Assembly (NCBI RefSeq): GCF_003143515.1
Contig: NZ_CP029343.1
Span: forward strand, 62,001-126,000
Length of the DNA: 64,000 nucleotides
From: Massilia oculi
GTDB lineage: Bacteria > Pseudomonadota > Gammaproteobacteria > Burkholderiales > Burkholderiaceae_D
Reading direction: 5' to 3'
This document shows, piece by piece, positions 1 through 8,302 of the stretch (position 1 is its first letter; each line of letters opens with the position of its first letter). Under the pieces are notes generated by a model. It worked only from the letters and a program-made list of their open reading frames with translations, did no database searches and had not been told where the DNA came from. A program made the position numbers and the translations under genes.

Positions 1-93
1 ATGTTTTCAATGCCACCATCAGTCACCTCAAAGAACGGAAACTTAAGTTGTGTTTTTACCTTCCCCGATACTACGCTAATAGCAATTTTAAGC

Positions 94-133
94 AGTGACA
101 TCTAAAGCATTAAAAGATGCCTAAGATGTCACT
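94..133. terminator. 3' hairpin after the RTX gene
   Basis: AGTGACATCT (94-103) is repeated as a perfect inverted copy, AGATGTCACT (124-133), with further partial pairing inward. It lies just past the stop of the minus-strand RTX gene at 159. No clear T-run follows on that strand, so it is a stem-loop of uncertain type: a weak terminator or a 3' stabiliser. Confidence 0.45.
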
Positions 134-158
134 GACAGCTCATGCAAGGCGTCTCGCC

Positions 159-1661
159 TTACAGCGGGAAGACGTAATTAGAGCCAACCGTACTTACCCC
201 AGCGATAAAGGCAGGCTCTTCATTAAACATGAAGTCGGACTGGCGTAGATCCGCCATATAGACACCCTGCAGCAAGACCGAACCGTCCGCCGCGCCATCC
301 CCATTCGTGTCCCACGAGATCAAGGCACCAGCCGTCGCATCCTGGACAGATACCTGGTCTGGCATGATGTCGATGAATGCGATGTGATCGAAAGCCCCTT
401 GGGCAGCACCACGCGCTTCGAAGTCAAGTACGACATCGTTACCGCTGTCAGGCATGACCATGAATGCGTCTGCGCCAGTACCGCCGCGTATGGTATCGTT
501 ACCCATGCCGCCTTCAATCATGTCGTGACCAGCGCCCGCATCGATGACGTCGTTACCGTCCCCTCCCATGACCTCGTCTTCCGCATCGCCACCGTCAAGT
601 TGGTCATTACCCATCCCGCCGTCGAGCCTATCAGACCCTGCGCCACCTTCCAGGCTATCGTCGCCTGCGTCGCCTTGGAGGATATCGTCACCACCATTGC
701 CGAAGAGCTGGTCGTTGCCATCGCGACCAAAAAAGTGATCCCATGTCTCGGCCCCATCGAAGGTGTCTGCGACCTCCGTACCTACTTTCACCCTGTAGGT
801 TTCATCACCGGTAAAGCCGAACTGCACCGGTGTATCACGCCTTAACATTGCATCAGCGATGCGATCAAACGCTGGATTGCTTCTGTCCGAACCGTTAATC
901 ACAGGTCCTTCTTCGCTCATAGTCGGCCGCTCAGGCGTAGGAGCGTCAGCCGGGCGTGAGGAGGGTGGAAGCTCAGGAGACTCGGCAAACATGAAATCGT
1001 CTTGCGATAAATCCGCCTTTGTCACTCCATTCATGAGCACCGAACCGCCGTCCCAGCTGATCTTGACACCGTCGGGAGTGTCGGCAAACGAAAGGTCCGC
1101 CCAGCTCAGGCCGTTGATCGCGAGGTGATCGAACATTCCTGGCCCAGCAGTGAAGTCGCGAATGACGTCATTGCCGCTGTCGGGCGAGATCATGAAAGCG
1201 TCCGCGCCCAAGCCCCCGATCAGGATGTCGTCGCCGGCGCCGCCGTTGAGGTCGCCATGGCCCTCGCCCTCGTCAAGCAAGTCGTTACCCGCTCCTCCCA
1301 TCAGACCGTCTGCTTCAGCACCTCCATACAACCGGTCATTACCCATCCCTCCCATCATCCGGTCGCCACCATCGCCGCCGACGAGCAGATCGGCGCCTGC
1401 GTCCCCGAAGAGATTGTCTTCACCAGCACCGCCATCGAGCGCATCATCGCCGCCCAGGCCCCACAGATAATCACGCGTTTCGCTGCCCGACAATGTATTG
1501 ACTGCGCCAGTGCCGACACGGATTGCATAGTCATAAGGGGCGCTACCAGCGTCGAAATCAAAAGAGATGCCATCACGTTTTGCGTGCTGTGCTCCAACCC
1601 GCTCCAATGCCCGGGCGCCCGCATCCTGTGCATCCTTTGCCCTGTTCATGTTATTTGCCAT
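159..1661 (-). CDS. RTX-type calcium-binding repeat protein
   Basis: This 500-residue protein is built from two related modules, roughly residues 45-225 and 285-480. Each carries a run of glycine/aspartate nonapeptides of the GGxGxDxLx type, followed by a conserved tail with ADAFM(I/V)xPDSGNDV and a DFMF ending. RTX repeats bind calcium as parallel beta-rolls and are typical of proteins secreted by type I systems. There is no N-terminal signal peptide, as expected for that route, but no type I exporter is in the window. No enzymatic domain is visible, so the role could be structural, adhesive or calcium-buffering. The protein is very acidic. It lies 84 bp downstream of the Csp-like gene on the same strand. 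The RTX family call is secure; the function is unknown. Confidence 0.85.
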   Translation of the reverse strand: MANNMNRAKDAQDAGARALERVGAQHAKRDGISFDFDAGSAPYDYAIRVGTGAVNTLSGSETRDYLWGLGGDDALDGGAGEDNLFGDAGADLLVGGDGGDRMMGGMGNDRLYGGAEADGLMGGAGNDLLDEGEGHGDLNGGAGDDILIGGLGADAFMISPDSGNDVIRDFTAGPGMFDHLAINGLSWADLSFADTPDGVKISWDGGSVLMNGVTKADLSQDDFMFAESPELPPSSRPADAPTPERPTMSEEGPVINGSDRSNPAFDRIADAMLRRDTPVQFGFTGDETYRVKVGTEVADTFDGAETWDHFFGRDGNDQLFGNGGDDILQGDAGDDSLEGGAGSDRLDGGMGNDQLDGGDAEDEVMGGDGNDVIDAGAGHDMIEGGMGNDTIRGGTGADAFMVMPDSGNDVVLDFEARGAAQGAFDHIAFIDIMPDQVSVQDATAGALISWDTNGDGAADGSVLLQGVYMADLRQSDFMFNEEPAFIAGVSTVGSNYVFPL

Positions 1662-1745
1662 AATCTGCTCTCCTTGAATGCAATACTTGTTCCAAAAAGG
1701 GGCTACAGTCGGTTTTCATCCCATCGATGACTGCAGCCCATACGC

Positions 1746-2123
1746 TTAGTGGGATCCGATTTGCGATCCAGACATCGATGCGGCTCCAGCGGCCGACTGA
1801 CTCATGTTTCGGCACTCTTGTGCGCAACGGCGGCATGCGGCAGCGCAATCCTGGCAATGCTGCGCCTGGTGCTGCGCGCACTCGTCCCCACAAGCTTCGC
1901 AAATGTCGGCACACAGCTGGCACACTTGAATTGCGTGCTCGGTCGAGCGGCTCATGAGCTGCGCAGCAAGACGGCAGATCGCAGCGCACTCGTTGTCCAG
2001 TTCGATGCAGCGAGCCATCATCTTTGGATCCGGTTCCTGAAGGCAGGCCGCAGCGCATGTGTCACAGGCTTGAGCGCATTCGTAGCAAGCCTGAATGCAC
2101 GATTGGAACTGATTTTGGATCAT
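1746..2123 (-). CDS. Csp3-like four-helix-bundle copper storage protein
   Basis: This 125-residue protein has about 19 cysteines in CxxxC and CxxC spacing between residues 9 and 104. They line what should be a four-helix bundle of the DUF326/copper storage protein family. Csp proteins hold many Cu(I) ions inside the bundle through cysteine thiolates. No signal peptide is present, which fits the cytosolic Csp3 type rather than the exported Csp1. It lies downstream of copAB on the same strand, so it plausibly stores excess cytosolic copper while CopA and CopB act outside the membrane. The Cys-poor tail after residue 105 is rich in Ser, Gly and Ala. Family assignment rests on Cys pattern and length and is strong. 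Confidence 0.88.
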   Translation of the reverse strand: MIQNQFQSCIQACYECAQACDTCAAACLQEPDPKMMARCIELDNECAAICRLAAQLMSRSTEHAIQVCQLCADICEACGDECAQHQAQHCQDCAAACRRCAQECRNMSQSAAGAASMSGSQIGSH

Positions 2124-2228
2124 GATCTTCTCCTTAAGCGTTCATTGAAAGGTTGCCTCTTCCATTAATCCCGCACGCTTTTCAGCGTGTCTCATACGAA
2201 TTCGCTTCTTTATTTACTCAATCCAGAA

Positions 2229-3596
2229 CTAGAACCAGAACCGGATGCCGGCAACAGCCTGCACCTCGCTTTGGCCCCGCCCACGAATGCGCGTGAAGTC
2301 GGCGGTTTCGCCGAATTGCCGACTCCATGTCACCCCGATGTAAGGTGCAAACTGGCGTGTGACTTCATAACGCAGCCGCAGGCCCGCGCTGATGTCGGAC
2401 AGGCCGCTGCCTATCTCACGTTCCGGATCGCTACGGCTGTAAAGGTTCGCTTCCACCTCGGGCTCAAGGATCAGTCGGGAAGTGAATAGAACCTCGTACT
2501 TGACACTCAGGCGTGCTGCCAAGCCGCTGCCAGGACGCCAGTACGCTGTCGCCTCGGTCTCGAACCAGTAGGGAGCCAGGCCCTGCACGCCAAAGGCTAA
2601 CCAGTTACGGCTTTTGCCTTCGCCGCTATCGTGCCGGACACCTACTTGCGTGCTCCAGAATGTTGCAAACGCCCGGTCCCATAAGAGCTCAGTGCGCGCC
2701 GACTCAAGTGCCTCGCCACGGCGCTCGCCTTCCGCCTTCACCCAGGCCTTGTCGTAGTCGTTGCCATACCAGGCCTCGAACTCCACATTCTGGCCTTGCT
2801 CACCGTCGCCTTTCGCCGCCTCGGCCTTGTCGAACAGGACTTTCCAGAATGGCGCGTTGTCGTTCATCTCATGATTACCGAGGTGCGCGAACTTCGTGCC
2901 CTCGTTATACGCGTTCGGGTCGCGCGCGTCGGCCGGCGGTGGACCGCCTTGCATGCGCCCCATCTGCATGTCCTGTCCGCCGGCGGCGGGCGAAACTATG
3001 GCTTGGGCGGCATGATCCATCCCAGCATGGGCGTTACTGGCGGACGCTCCGGGGGGCGGTGCATGGCCCATCGCCGAGTGATCCATATTCTGCGCTTGAG
3101 GCGCGTTGCGTTGCCCCTGCACTGTCGGACTTGCTTGCGCTGGCATCGCGTGTCCTGCGTGCCCTGAAGCCGGGCTCTGCTCTCTTACCGGCTGCCCAAC
3201 GTTTCCTGGTTCCGGAGCCGTAGGCGTGCCTGAGCGATTGGCTGGAGCTGTCGTATGATGGCCAGTATGTTCAGATCCTTGTCCTTGTTGCTGATTCTGC
3301 TGTTCCGCCCGTGATGTCTTTGCTTCCGTTGGGACAGAATGAGCTGCTTGTCCAGAACTTTGTCTGGCATCTGGTTTTGCAGGCACTGCTGGTTGCAGAA
3401 CAGGCTTAGCTGGAGAGCTCGGCGGTGTCACGTGACCCATGGCCGCATGATCCATTGTCGAGTGAGTGTCCCCCGTCAATGATTGCACCGAGGGGACCTG
3501 CTGGACGGACGCAGTCGCTTGCGCGGCAGCATTCTGCGAAAAAAGCGAGGCGATCACCAAGGCATAAGGAATCGGCTTCCTCAGTTGATTCTTCAT
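2229..3596 (-). CDS. copB: Copper resistance protein CopB (outer membrane)
   Basis: This 455-residue protein has a signal peptide (about residues 1-25), then a long low-complexity region with Met/His copper-binding repeats of the MDHxAMGH type near residues 48, 170 and 192. From about residue 230 it matches the CopB outer-membrane beta-barrel domain: an 'HLGNHEMNDNAPF' opening, repeated amphipathic strands and a terminal aromatic residue (IRFWF). CopB works with the CopA oxidase to sequester copper at the outer membrane. Its start codon overlaps the copA stop by 4 bp (ATGA), showing translational coupling. The Met/His linker is longer than in many CopB proteins. The identification is firm. 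Confidence 0.93.
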   Translation of the reverse strand: MKNQLRKPIPYALVIASLFSQNAAAQATASVQQVPSVQSLTGDTHSTMDHAAMGHVTPPSSPAKPVLQPAVPAKPDARQSSGQAAHSVPTEAKTSRAEQQNQQQGQGSEHTGHHTTAPANRSGTPTAPEPGNVGQPVREQSPASGHAGHAMPAQASPTVQGQRNAPQAQNMDHSAMGHAPPPGASASNAHAGMDHAAQAIVSPAAGGQDMQMGRMQGGPPPADARDPNAYNEGTKFAHLGNHEMNDNAPFWKVLFDKAEAAKGDGEQGQNVEFEAWYGNDYDKAWVKAEGERRGEALESARTELLWDRAFATFWSTQVGVRHDSGEGKSRNWLAFGVQGLAPYWFETEATAYWRPGSGLAARLSVKYEVLFTSRLILEPEVEANLYSRSDPEREIGSGLSDISAGLRLRYEVTRQFAPYIGVTWSRQFGETADFTRIRGRGQSEVQAVAGIRFWF

Positions 3597-5452
3597 GACA
3601 CTACTACCTCCCTGAACATTCCGGCTTCCATGTGATAAAGCAGATGACAGTGAAAAGCCCAGTGGCCCGGCGCATCTGCGGTCACCCGGAAGCTGACGCG
3701 TTGCGCGGGCTGAACGTTAATGGTGTGCTTGCGCACCTGGAATTGTCCGGTTGCAGATTCAAGCTCGCTCCACATCCCGTGCAGGTGGATCGGGTGATTC
3801 ATCATCGTGTCGTTGACAAGCACAACGCGCAACCGCTCGCCATACCTGAAATGAATTGGCAGGGACTCCGAAAATTTCTGGCCATCGAACGACCACATGA
3901 AGCGCTCCATGTTCCCTGTCAGGTGCAGTTCAATCTCCCGCGTGGGCTCCCGAGGATCAACTGGTCCTCCAACCGTACGCAAGTCTGCATAGGTCAGTAC
4001 CCGCCTGCCGTTATCCCGCAGGTTCACGCCAGGGTCGTCCAGATTCGTCCTGGGCATGTCAACACGCATGTCAACGCCCGGGCCATACTCAGTTCGCGCA
4101 TGACGTACCTTCGGCGCTTGAGCTGGCTTGGACGTCGATGCTGTCGTCGACTGGCCATGGCCTGCATGCGAGTCAGCCGCTGTCGGCGCATCCTGTGCAT
4201 GGTTTTGGTGCGTCGCTATGGCCTCACGACTTGCCGTACTGGATGAGGACGAGTTTTGCATTGCTCCATGGCCGCCGTGGCCGCCATTTGCGCCCGACAT
4301 GGCCATTGCTCCCATCATGTCAACCATAGTGAGCCAGTGTGCCTCGTCAATTTCCGGAACAGGTGCCTGCATCCCTTGGCGGGGTGCGAGGGTTGCGCGT
4401 ACCGATCCGGAGCGGCCGATGGACTGAGCGAAGATTGTGTAAGCCTGCTCTTCAGTCGGCTCGACGATGACATCGTAGGTTTCAGCTACCGAAACACGAA
4501 TCTCGTCGACCGTCACCGGCTCCACATCCTGCCCGTCGGCGGTAACGACGGTCATTTTCAAACCTGGAATGCGCAGATCGAAGATAGTCGTTGCCGAACC
4601 ATTGATGATCCGAAGTCGAACCTTCTCGCCAGGGCTGAATATTCCAGTCCAGTTGCTCTCTGAGGTCGAGCCGTTGATCAGGTACCTTAGTGCGCTACTG
4701 ATGTTCCGGCTAGCCGTGACATCGCTGAAGTCAGTCGGCATCATGCGCATCTGATTCCACATCTTGCGCTTTTCAACCGCGCCCGAAACACCCATGCGCT
4801 GGGCATCTTGCATAAACTCACCGAACGTCGGCTGTTTGTTATTGAAGAAGTCGCTCATCTTTTTAAGATTAGCGAGTACGCGCTCAGGCTTTTCGTCGGT
4901 CCAGTCCGACAGCATGACTACGTAATCACGGTCGGCCGAAACTAGCTCACCGTTTTTTGGGAGCACAACGATCGGACCGTACAATCCTGTCTGCTCCTGG
5001 AAGGCTGAGTGGCTGTGATACCAGTATGTGCCTGCTTGCTGCACTTTGAACCGGTAGGTGAAGGTCTGACCTGGCGCAATGCCTGAAAAGCTTATTCCCG
5101 GAACGCCGTCCATTTCCTCCGGAAGCAAGATTCCATGCCAATGGATGGAGCTAACGGTCTGCAGTTGGTTGGTGACCCGGATGGTCACGGTATCGCCCTC
5201 GTTCCAACACAAAATCGGGGCAGGAACCTGGCCATTTACCGCGGTAGCGATCCGCGCGGCGCCCGTAAAGTTGACGGGCATGGGAGCGATCACTAGGTCA
5301 AAGTCGGTCCCGCGCAGAGTCCCCCGGTCGCTAGGCTGCGCAAAGAGTGAACGGGGATTCAAGCTTGCAAGACCGATCGCTGCACCGGCACCCTGCAGGA
5401 AGCGGCGGCGCCAGTTGCTATTGCAGCTAGCGTCGATATCGAACGAATTCAT
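3593..5452 (-). CDS. copA: Multicopper oxidase CopA
   Basis: This 619-residue periplasmic oxidase has a twin-arginine signal (WRRRFLQGAGA, residues 14-24). The three cupredoxin domains carry all the expected copper motifs: HWHG near residue 102, WYHSHS near 142, HPIHLHG near 551 and the type 1/type 3 HCHLLYHMEAGM near 599. A Met/His-rich insert (about residues 375-440, with GGHGGHGAM and DSHAGHGQ) is typical of CopA of the pco/cop systems and binds extra copper. The enzyme oxidises Cu(I) to the less permeable Cu(II). It is the first gene of copA-copB, with csp and the RTX gene further along the same strand. It should not be confused with the P-type ATPase also called CopA. The open reading frame is complete. 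Confidence 0.96.
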   Translation of the reverse strand: MNSFDIDASCNSNWRRRFLQGAGAAIGLASLNPRSLFAQPSDRGTLRGTDFDLVIAPMPVNFTGAARIATAVNGQVPAPILCWNEGDTVTIRVTNQLQTVSSIHWHGILLPEEMDGVPGISFSGIAPGQTFTYRFKVQQAGTYWYHSHSAFQEQTGLYGPIVVLPKNGELVSADRDYVVMLSDWTDEKPERVLANLKKMSDFFNNKQPTFGEFMQDAQRMGVSGAVEKRKMWNQMRMMPTDFSDVTASRNISSALRYLINGSTSESNWTGIFSPGEKVRLRIINGSATTIFDLRIPGLKMTVVTADGQDVEPVTVDEIRVSVAETYDVIVEPTEEQAYTIFAQSIGRSGSVRATLAPRQGMQAPVPEIDEAHWLTMVDMMGAMAMSGANGGHGGHGAMQNSSSSSTASREAIATHQNHAQDAPTAADSHAGHGQSTTASTSKPAQAPKVRHARTEYGPGVDMRVDMPRTNLDDPGVNLRDNGRRVLTYADLRTVGGPVDPREPTREIELHLTGNMERFMWSFDGQKFSESLPIHFRYGERLRVVLVNDTMMNHPIHLHGMWSELESATGQFQVRKHTINVQPAQRVSFRVTADAPGHWAFHCHLLYHMEAGMFREVVVS

Positions 5453-5688
5453 CTGGTTCTCCGATTAATCGATAGATCATTTGACGACCCAGAATGCGGA
5501 ATGCAACGCATCGGGCTTCGTCAAAAATTTTTGGCTATGGGTGCGCAAAGTAGGCCAGCCAATACTGCCACTAATGAAGTAGCAAGTACGGCGTGATTCG
5601 GCATCAGCTTGATGGAACAGATTGTCCAACGGCCAGCGCTGCCCTGGCATGCTTGAATCGAGGAACAGGCACGCCGCGGACCAGCCTA

Positions 5689-6108
5689 CTATGATGCGAG
5701 GGAATGAGAGGATCGTGGCGGTCGCTCCAGCCGTGGCGGGAAATGACCAGTGAAGGAGAAAGTGGCTTTTGGCTTGGCAGTTACAGCCGAATCTTGCACA
5801 GCAGCGAGGCTGAAAACTGGTGGAGGCGCATAGCTACCAATACAGCACCCGGAACATGTTCCGCAATTCGCGCCCTTGTGACTACGCATGCGCTCACAAT
5901 CGCCAGACGCAGCGTCGTCTCCAGAGGTGACGATATCACTAAGGTTCGCCGAGATTTCAGGCGTGGGATATACAACTTGTTGAGCGCTGTCGGGGTCAAC
6001 TTGATGATGCGCCATGCTACAAGCGAACTGCGCGACCCCGGCGATACTCTGTATCGGCAGGGTCACGAACAATAGGCAAAGCAAGAAGGTTTTTAACCGG
6101 TGGTGCAT
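5689..6108 (-). CDS. Small exported Cys-rich protein upstream of copA
   Basis: This 139-residue protein has a signal peptide (MHHRLKTFLLCLLFVTLPIQ) and a CGTCSGCCIG cluster near residue 85. It lies 236 bp upstream of copA on the same strand. Size, leader and the Cys cluster resemble the small CzcI, CopL or DUF2946-like proteins that accompany metal-efflux genes, and the leader resembles those of the two CzcI-type proteins further along this window. A periplasmic metal-sensing or buffering role is inferred only. No homologue with a proven function is recognised. Confidence 0.65.
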   Translation of the reverse strand: MHHRLKTFLLCLLFVTLPIQSIAGVAQFACSMAHHQVDPDSAQQVVYPTPEISANLSDIVTSGDDAASGDCERMRSHKGANCGTCSGCCIGSYAPPPVFSLAAVQDSAVTAKPKATFSFTGHFPPRLERPPRSSHSLAS

Positions 6109-6508
6109 ATGGCAACCTTAGCATGGTCATCGAACACCATTCCACACGTTTCGCACGGGCACCAAGCACGCCACACTCGACGGGCCACTTGTTCGAATGC
6201 GATGTAAAGCTGCTTTGAGTCAATCGGTACTTGCCTAAGCGAACACGCAAGGTAAACACAACGTTCCCTACTGCGGTCGCGTTACACCTTGAAATCGTCG
6301 AACGAGACGTTGCGGTCGTCTATTCCCTTCGCGCGGCATTCTGCATGTAGCGTTGAGCATTGCTGGAGGGCCGCATAGGTAACATTCGAGCGAGGTGGGG
6401 GAAGGCCACATCCGTGTTAAGCGAAGATCACGACTAGTCGGCTGCCTAGTTAAGAAGTGAGACTTTTCTTCATCCGTCTCACGTATCAAGCTGTGAAATA
6501 CGGCTAGA
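6109..6508. other. 400-bp intergenic region between divergent copper units
   Basis: This gap separates the minus-strand copA unit from the plus-strand cus unit and should hold both promoters. I see no convincing gene, no MerR-type dyad and no clear copper-box palindrome. The only distinct structure is the inverted repeat listed at 6457-6482. Confidence 0.5.
6457..6482. promoter_or_regulatory. Inverted repeat upstream of the cus unit
   Basis: GTGAGAC (6457-6463) and its exact inverse GTCTCAC (6476-6482) are separated by 12 bp and lie 27 bp before the first cus-unit gene. It could be an operator for a copper two-component regulator or a leader hairpin. No copper regulator is encoded nearby, so this is tentative. 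Confidence 0.3.
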
Positions 6509-6922
6509 ATGTCACGGACCGCCGTTACCTTTCCAAACCCGATGCGACGCTCCTTCCCCGCACTGTTCAGATGCATTGCACTTCTCCTCGTCATGACCTT
6601 CATGACGTCGGGCATGGCGATGGCATCGTACGTGTGCCCGGAGATAGTCGGCAAGCAGGCGCCCATGCAGATGATGGATGGGGAGCTCTGCGCCGGCATG
6701 GACATGGAGCGCCCCGTCCATTGTGCCGAGTTCTCGGCTGACACCAAGGCGTCCGTCGACCACCATAACCCGGCTCCTGCGCTGAGCCTGCTGTCTCCCG
6801 CCGGCCTCGTTCGGATCGTCGCACCCGTCTCGACGCTTGCGGTCTCCCTGCCCTGGCTCGGCGACCTCCCCGCGCCGGACGCTGACCCGCCCTACCTGCG
6901 AACTCTGCGTATCCGAGTCTGA
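6509..6922 (+). CDS. Small Met/Cys-rich exported protein preceding cusCBA
   Basis: This 137-residue protein has a hydrophobic leader (about residues 15-40) ending near ASYVCPE. The following segment is rich in Met and Cys (APMQMMDGELCAGMDMERPVHC), as expected for a periplasmic Cu(I)-binding protein. It is the first gene of the plus-strand cus unit, 63 bp ahead of cusC. An internal ATG at 6542 (residue 12) would give a more standard signal peptide and could be the true start; neither has a strong ribosome binding site. I do not recognise a named family. A role as a periplasmic copper-binding accessory is inferred from composition and context. Confidence 0.6.
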   Translation: MSRTAVTFPNPMRRSFPALFRCIALLLVMTFMTSGMAMASYVCPEIVGKQAPMQMMDGELCAGMDMERPVHCAEFSADTKASVDHHNPAPALSLLSPAGLVRIVAPVSTLAVSLPWLGDLPAPDADPPYLRTLRIRV

Positions 6923-6985
6923 CCACCTCCCGTCTGGCATGTGCCCGGCCAGTTGCCGGCGCTCGTTTTCATTCGCGGAGGATGT

Positions 6986-8302
6986 ATGTATTCTTATCTC
7001 ATGTCACGTCATGGCGTGCCGGCCAAGCCCGCACGCCTTGGCCACGCTCTGGTCGTGGCCTTGTTCCTACTTGTTCCGAGGGGCGCATCTGCTGCCCCCG
7101 TTGGGCTTTCCCTGAACGAAGCCCTGGCACTTGCAACGTCCGTTTCGTCCTCAGCAAAGGCGGCACAGGCCTCGGTCGCCTCAAGCGAGCATGCTGCCGC
7201 GCGCGCGGACCAGTTGCCCGACCCTACCCTGAAACTGGGCATCGATAACCTGCCCGTAACGGGCCCGGACCGCTTCCGCCCCAAAGCCGATTTCATGACA
7301 ATGCGCCGGATCGGCATCGAACAGCAATGGGTTTCCCGCGGCAAGCGGGAGGCCCGGACGCAGGTGGCACGCCGCACGGTCGAGGCCGCCGAGGCGGCGC
7401 ATCTCGACAAGGTCGCGAATATCCGTGTCGAGACCGGAAAAGCGTGGCTGACCGTGCTGTACAAGCAGCGAGCGGTCGGCCTGTCCAGGTCGATTGCGCA
7501 CGAAATGGAAAGCGAACTTTCGGCCCTCCAGGCATCGCATCGCGGGGCCAAGGCCTCGGCCAGCGACGTCCTTCAGGCAAGAGCCGAGCTCGTGCTCAGC
7601 GGCGACGACGTCGATGCGGCCGAGCAGGACCTGCAGACCGCGCTCCTCCAGCTGCGCCGCTGGACCCGCACCGACTCCAGGGCCGTGTCTGATGAGGGGC
7701 CGAATCTGGACACTGCGGCAACCCGCTTGGCGATGTCGAACCTGGAAAGCATGCATCCGGCCATCCTCGGCGCACGCCGCGCCGTCGACCTGGCCGACGC
7801 CGACGCGGGCGCGGCCGTACAAGAAAGCCGGCCCGACTGGTCATTCGAAGCCGGCTTCGCCCAGCGCGGCGGACAGTTTTCAAACATGGTTTCGTTTGGC
7901 GTCAGCATCCCCTTGACCATCCACCGGGCGCAGCGCCAGGACCGCGAGATCGCGGAGAAAGCCGAACTGGGCACACGGGCAAGGCTGGAGTACGAGGAGG
8001 CTTTGCTCGAGACACGGTCGGCTATCGAGGCCCAGTTGGGGCAGCTCGAGAGCCTGAAGCGCCGCATCGCCCGGCTCGAGAAGGAACTGCTGCCGACGGC
8101 GGCACGGCAGGTCGAGACCGCGCTGGCCGACTATCGCGGCGGGATGGGAACGCTGACCTCGGTATTCAAAGCCCGGCGTGCCGCTCTCGCGCGCAGGCTG
8201 CAGGTTAATGCGCTCGAGCTGGAGGCCGCACTGGTGTGGGCGGGACTGGAACTGCGCCTGCTTCCGCAGGACTTGGCAAGTGCCGGGAGGACTGGCAAAT
8301 GA
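6986..8302 (+). CDS. cusC: Outer-membrane efflux channel CusC (TolC-like)
   Basis: This is a TolC-family outer-membrane factor of about 438 residues: a signal peptide ending at ...RGASAAPVGLS, then the duplicated helical-barrel architecture with long heptad-rich segments. I start it at the ATG at 6986, which has a GGAGG site five bases upstream, rather than the in-frame ATG at 6941. It forms the exit duct of the tripartite Cu/Ag pump with CusB and CusA. Its stop overlaps the cusB start by 4 bp. The CusC-type assignment rests mainly on its partner genes, since CusC and CzcC outer-membrane factors are hard to tell apart alone. Confidence 0.88.
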   Translation: MYSYLMSRHGVPAKPARLGHALVVALFLLVPRGASAAPVGLSLNEALALATSVSSSAKAAQASVASSEHAAARADQLPDPTLKLGIDNLPVTGPDRFRPKADFMTMRRIGIEQQWVSRGKREARTQVARRTVEAAEAAHLDKVANIRVETGKAWLTVLYKQRAVGLSRSIAHEMESELSALQASHRGAKASASDVLQARAELVLSGDDVDAAEQDLQTALLQLRRWTRTDSRAVSDEGPNLDTAATRLAMSNLESMHPAILGARRAVDLADADAGAAVQESRPDWSFEAGFAQRGGQFSNMVSFGVSIPLTIHRAQRQDREIAEKAELGTRARLEYEEALLETRSAIEAQLGQLESLKRRIARLEKELLPTAARQVETALADYRGGMGTLTSVFKARRAALARRLQVNALELEAALVWAGLELRLLPQDLASAGRTGK

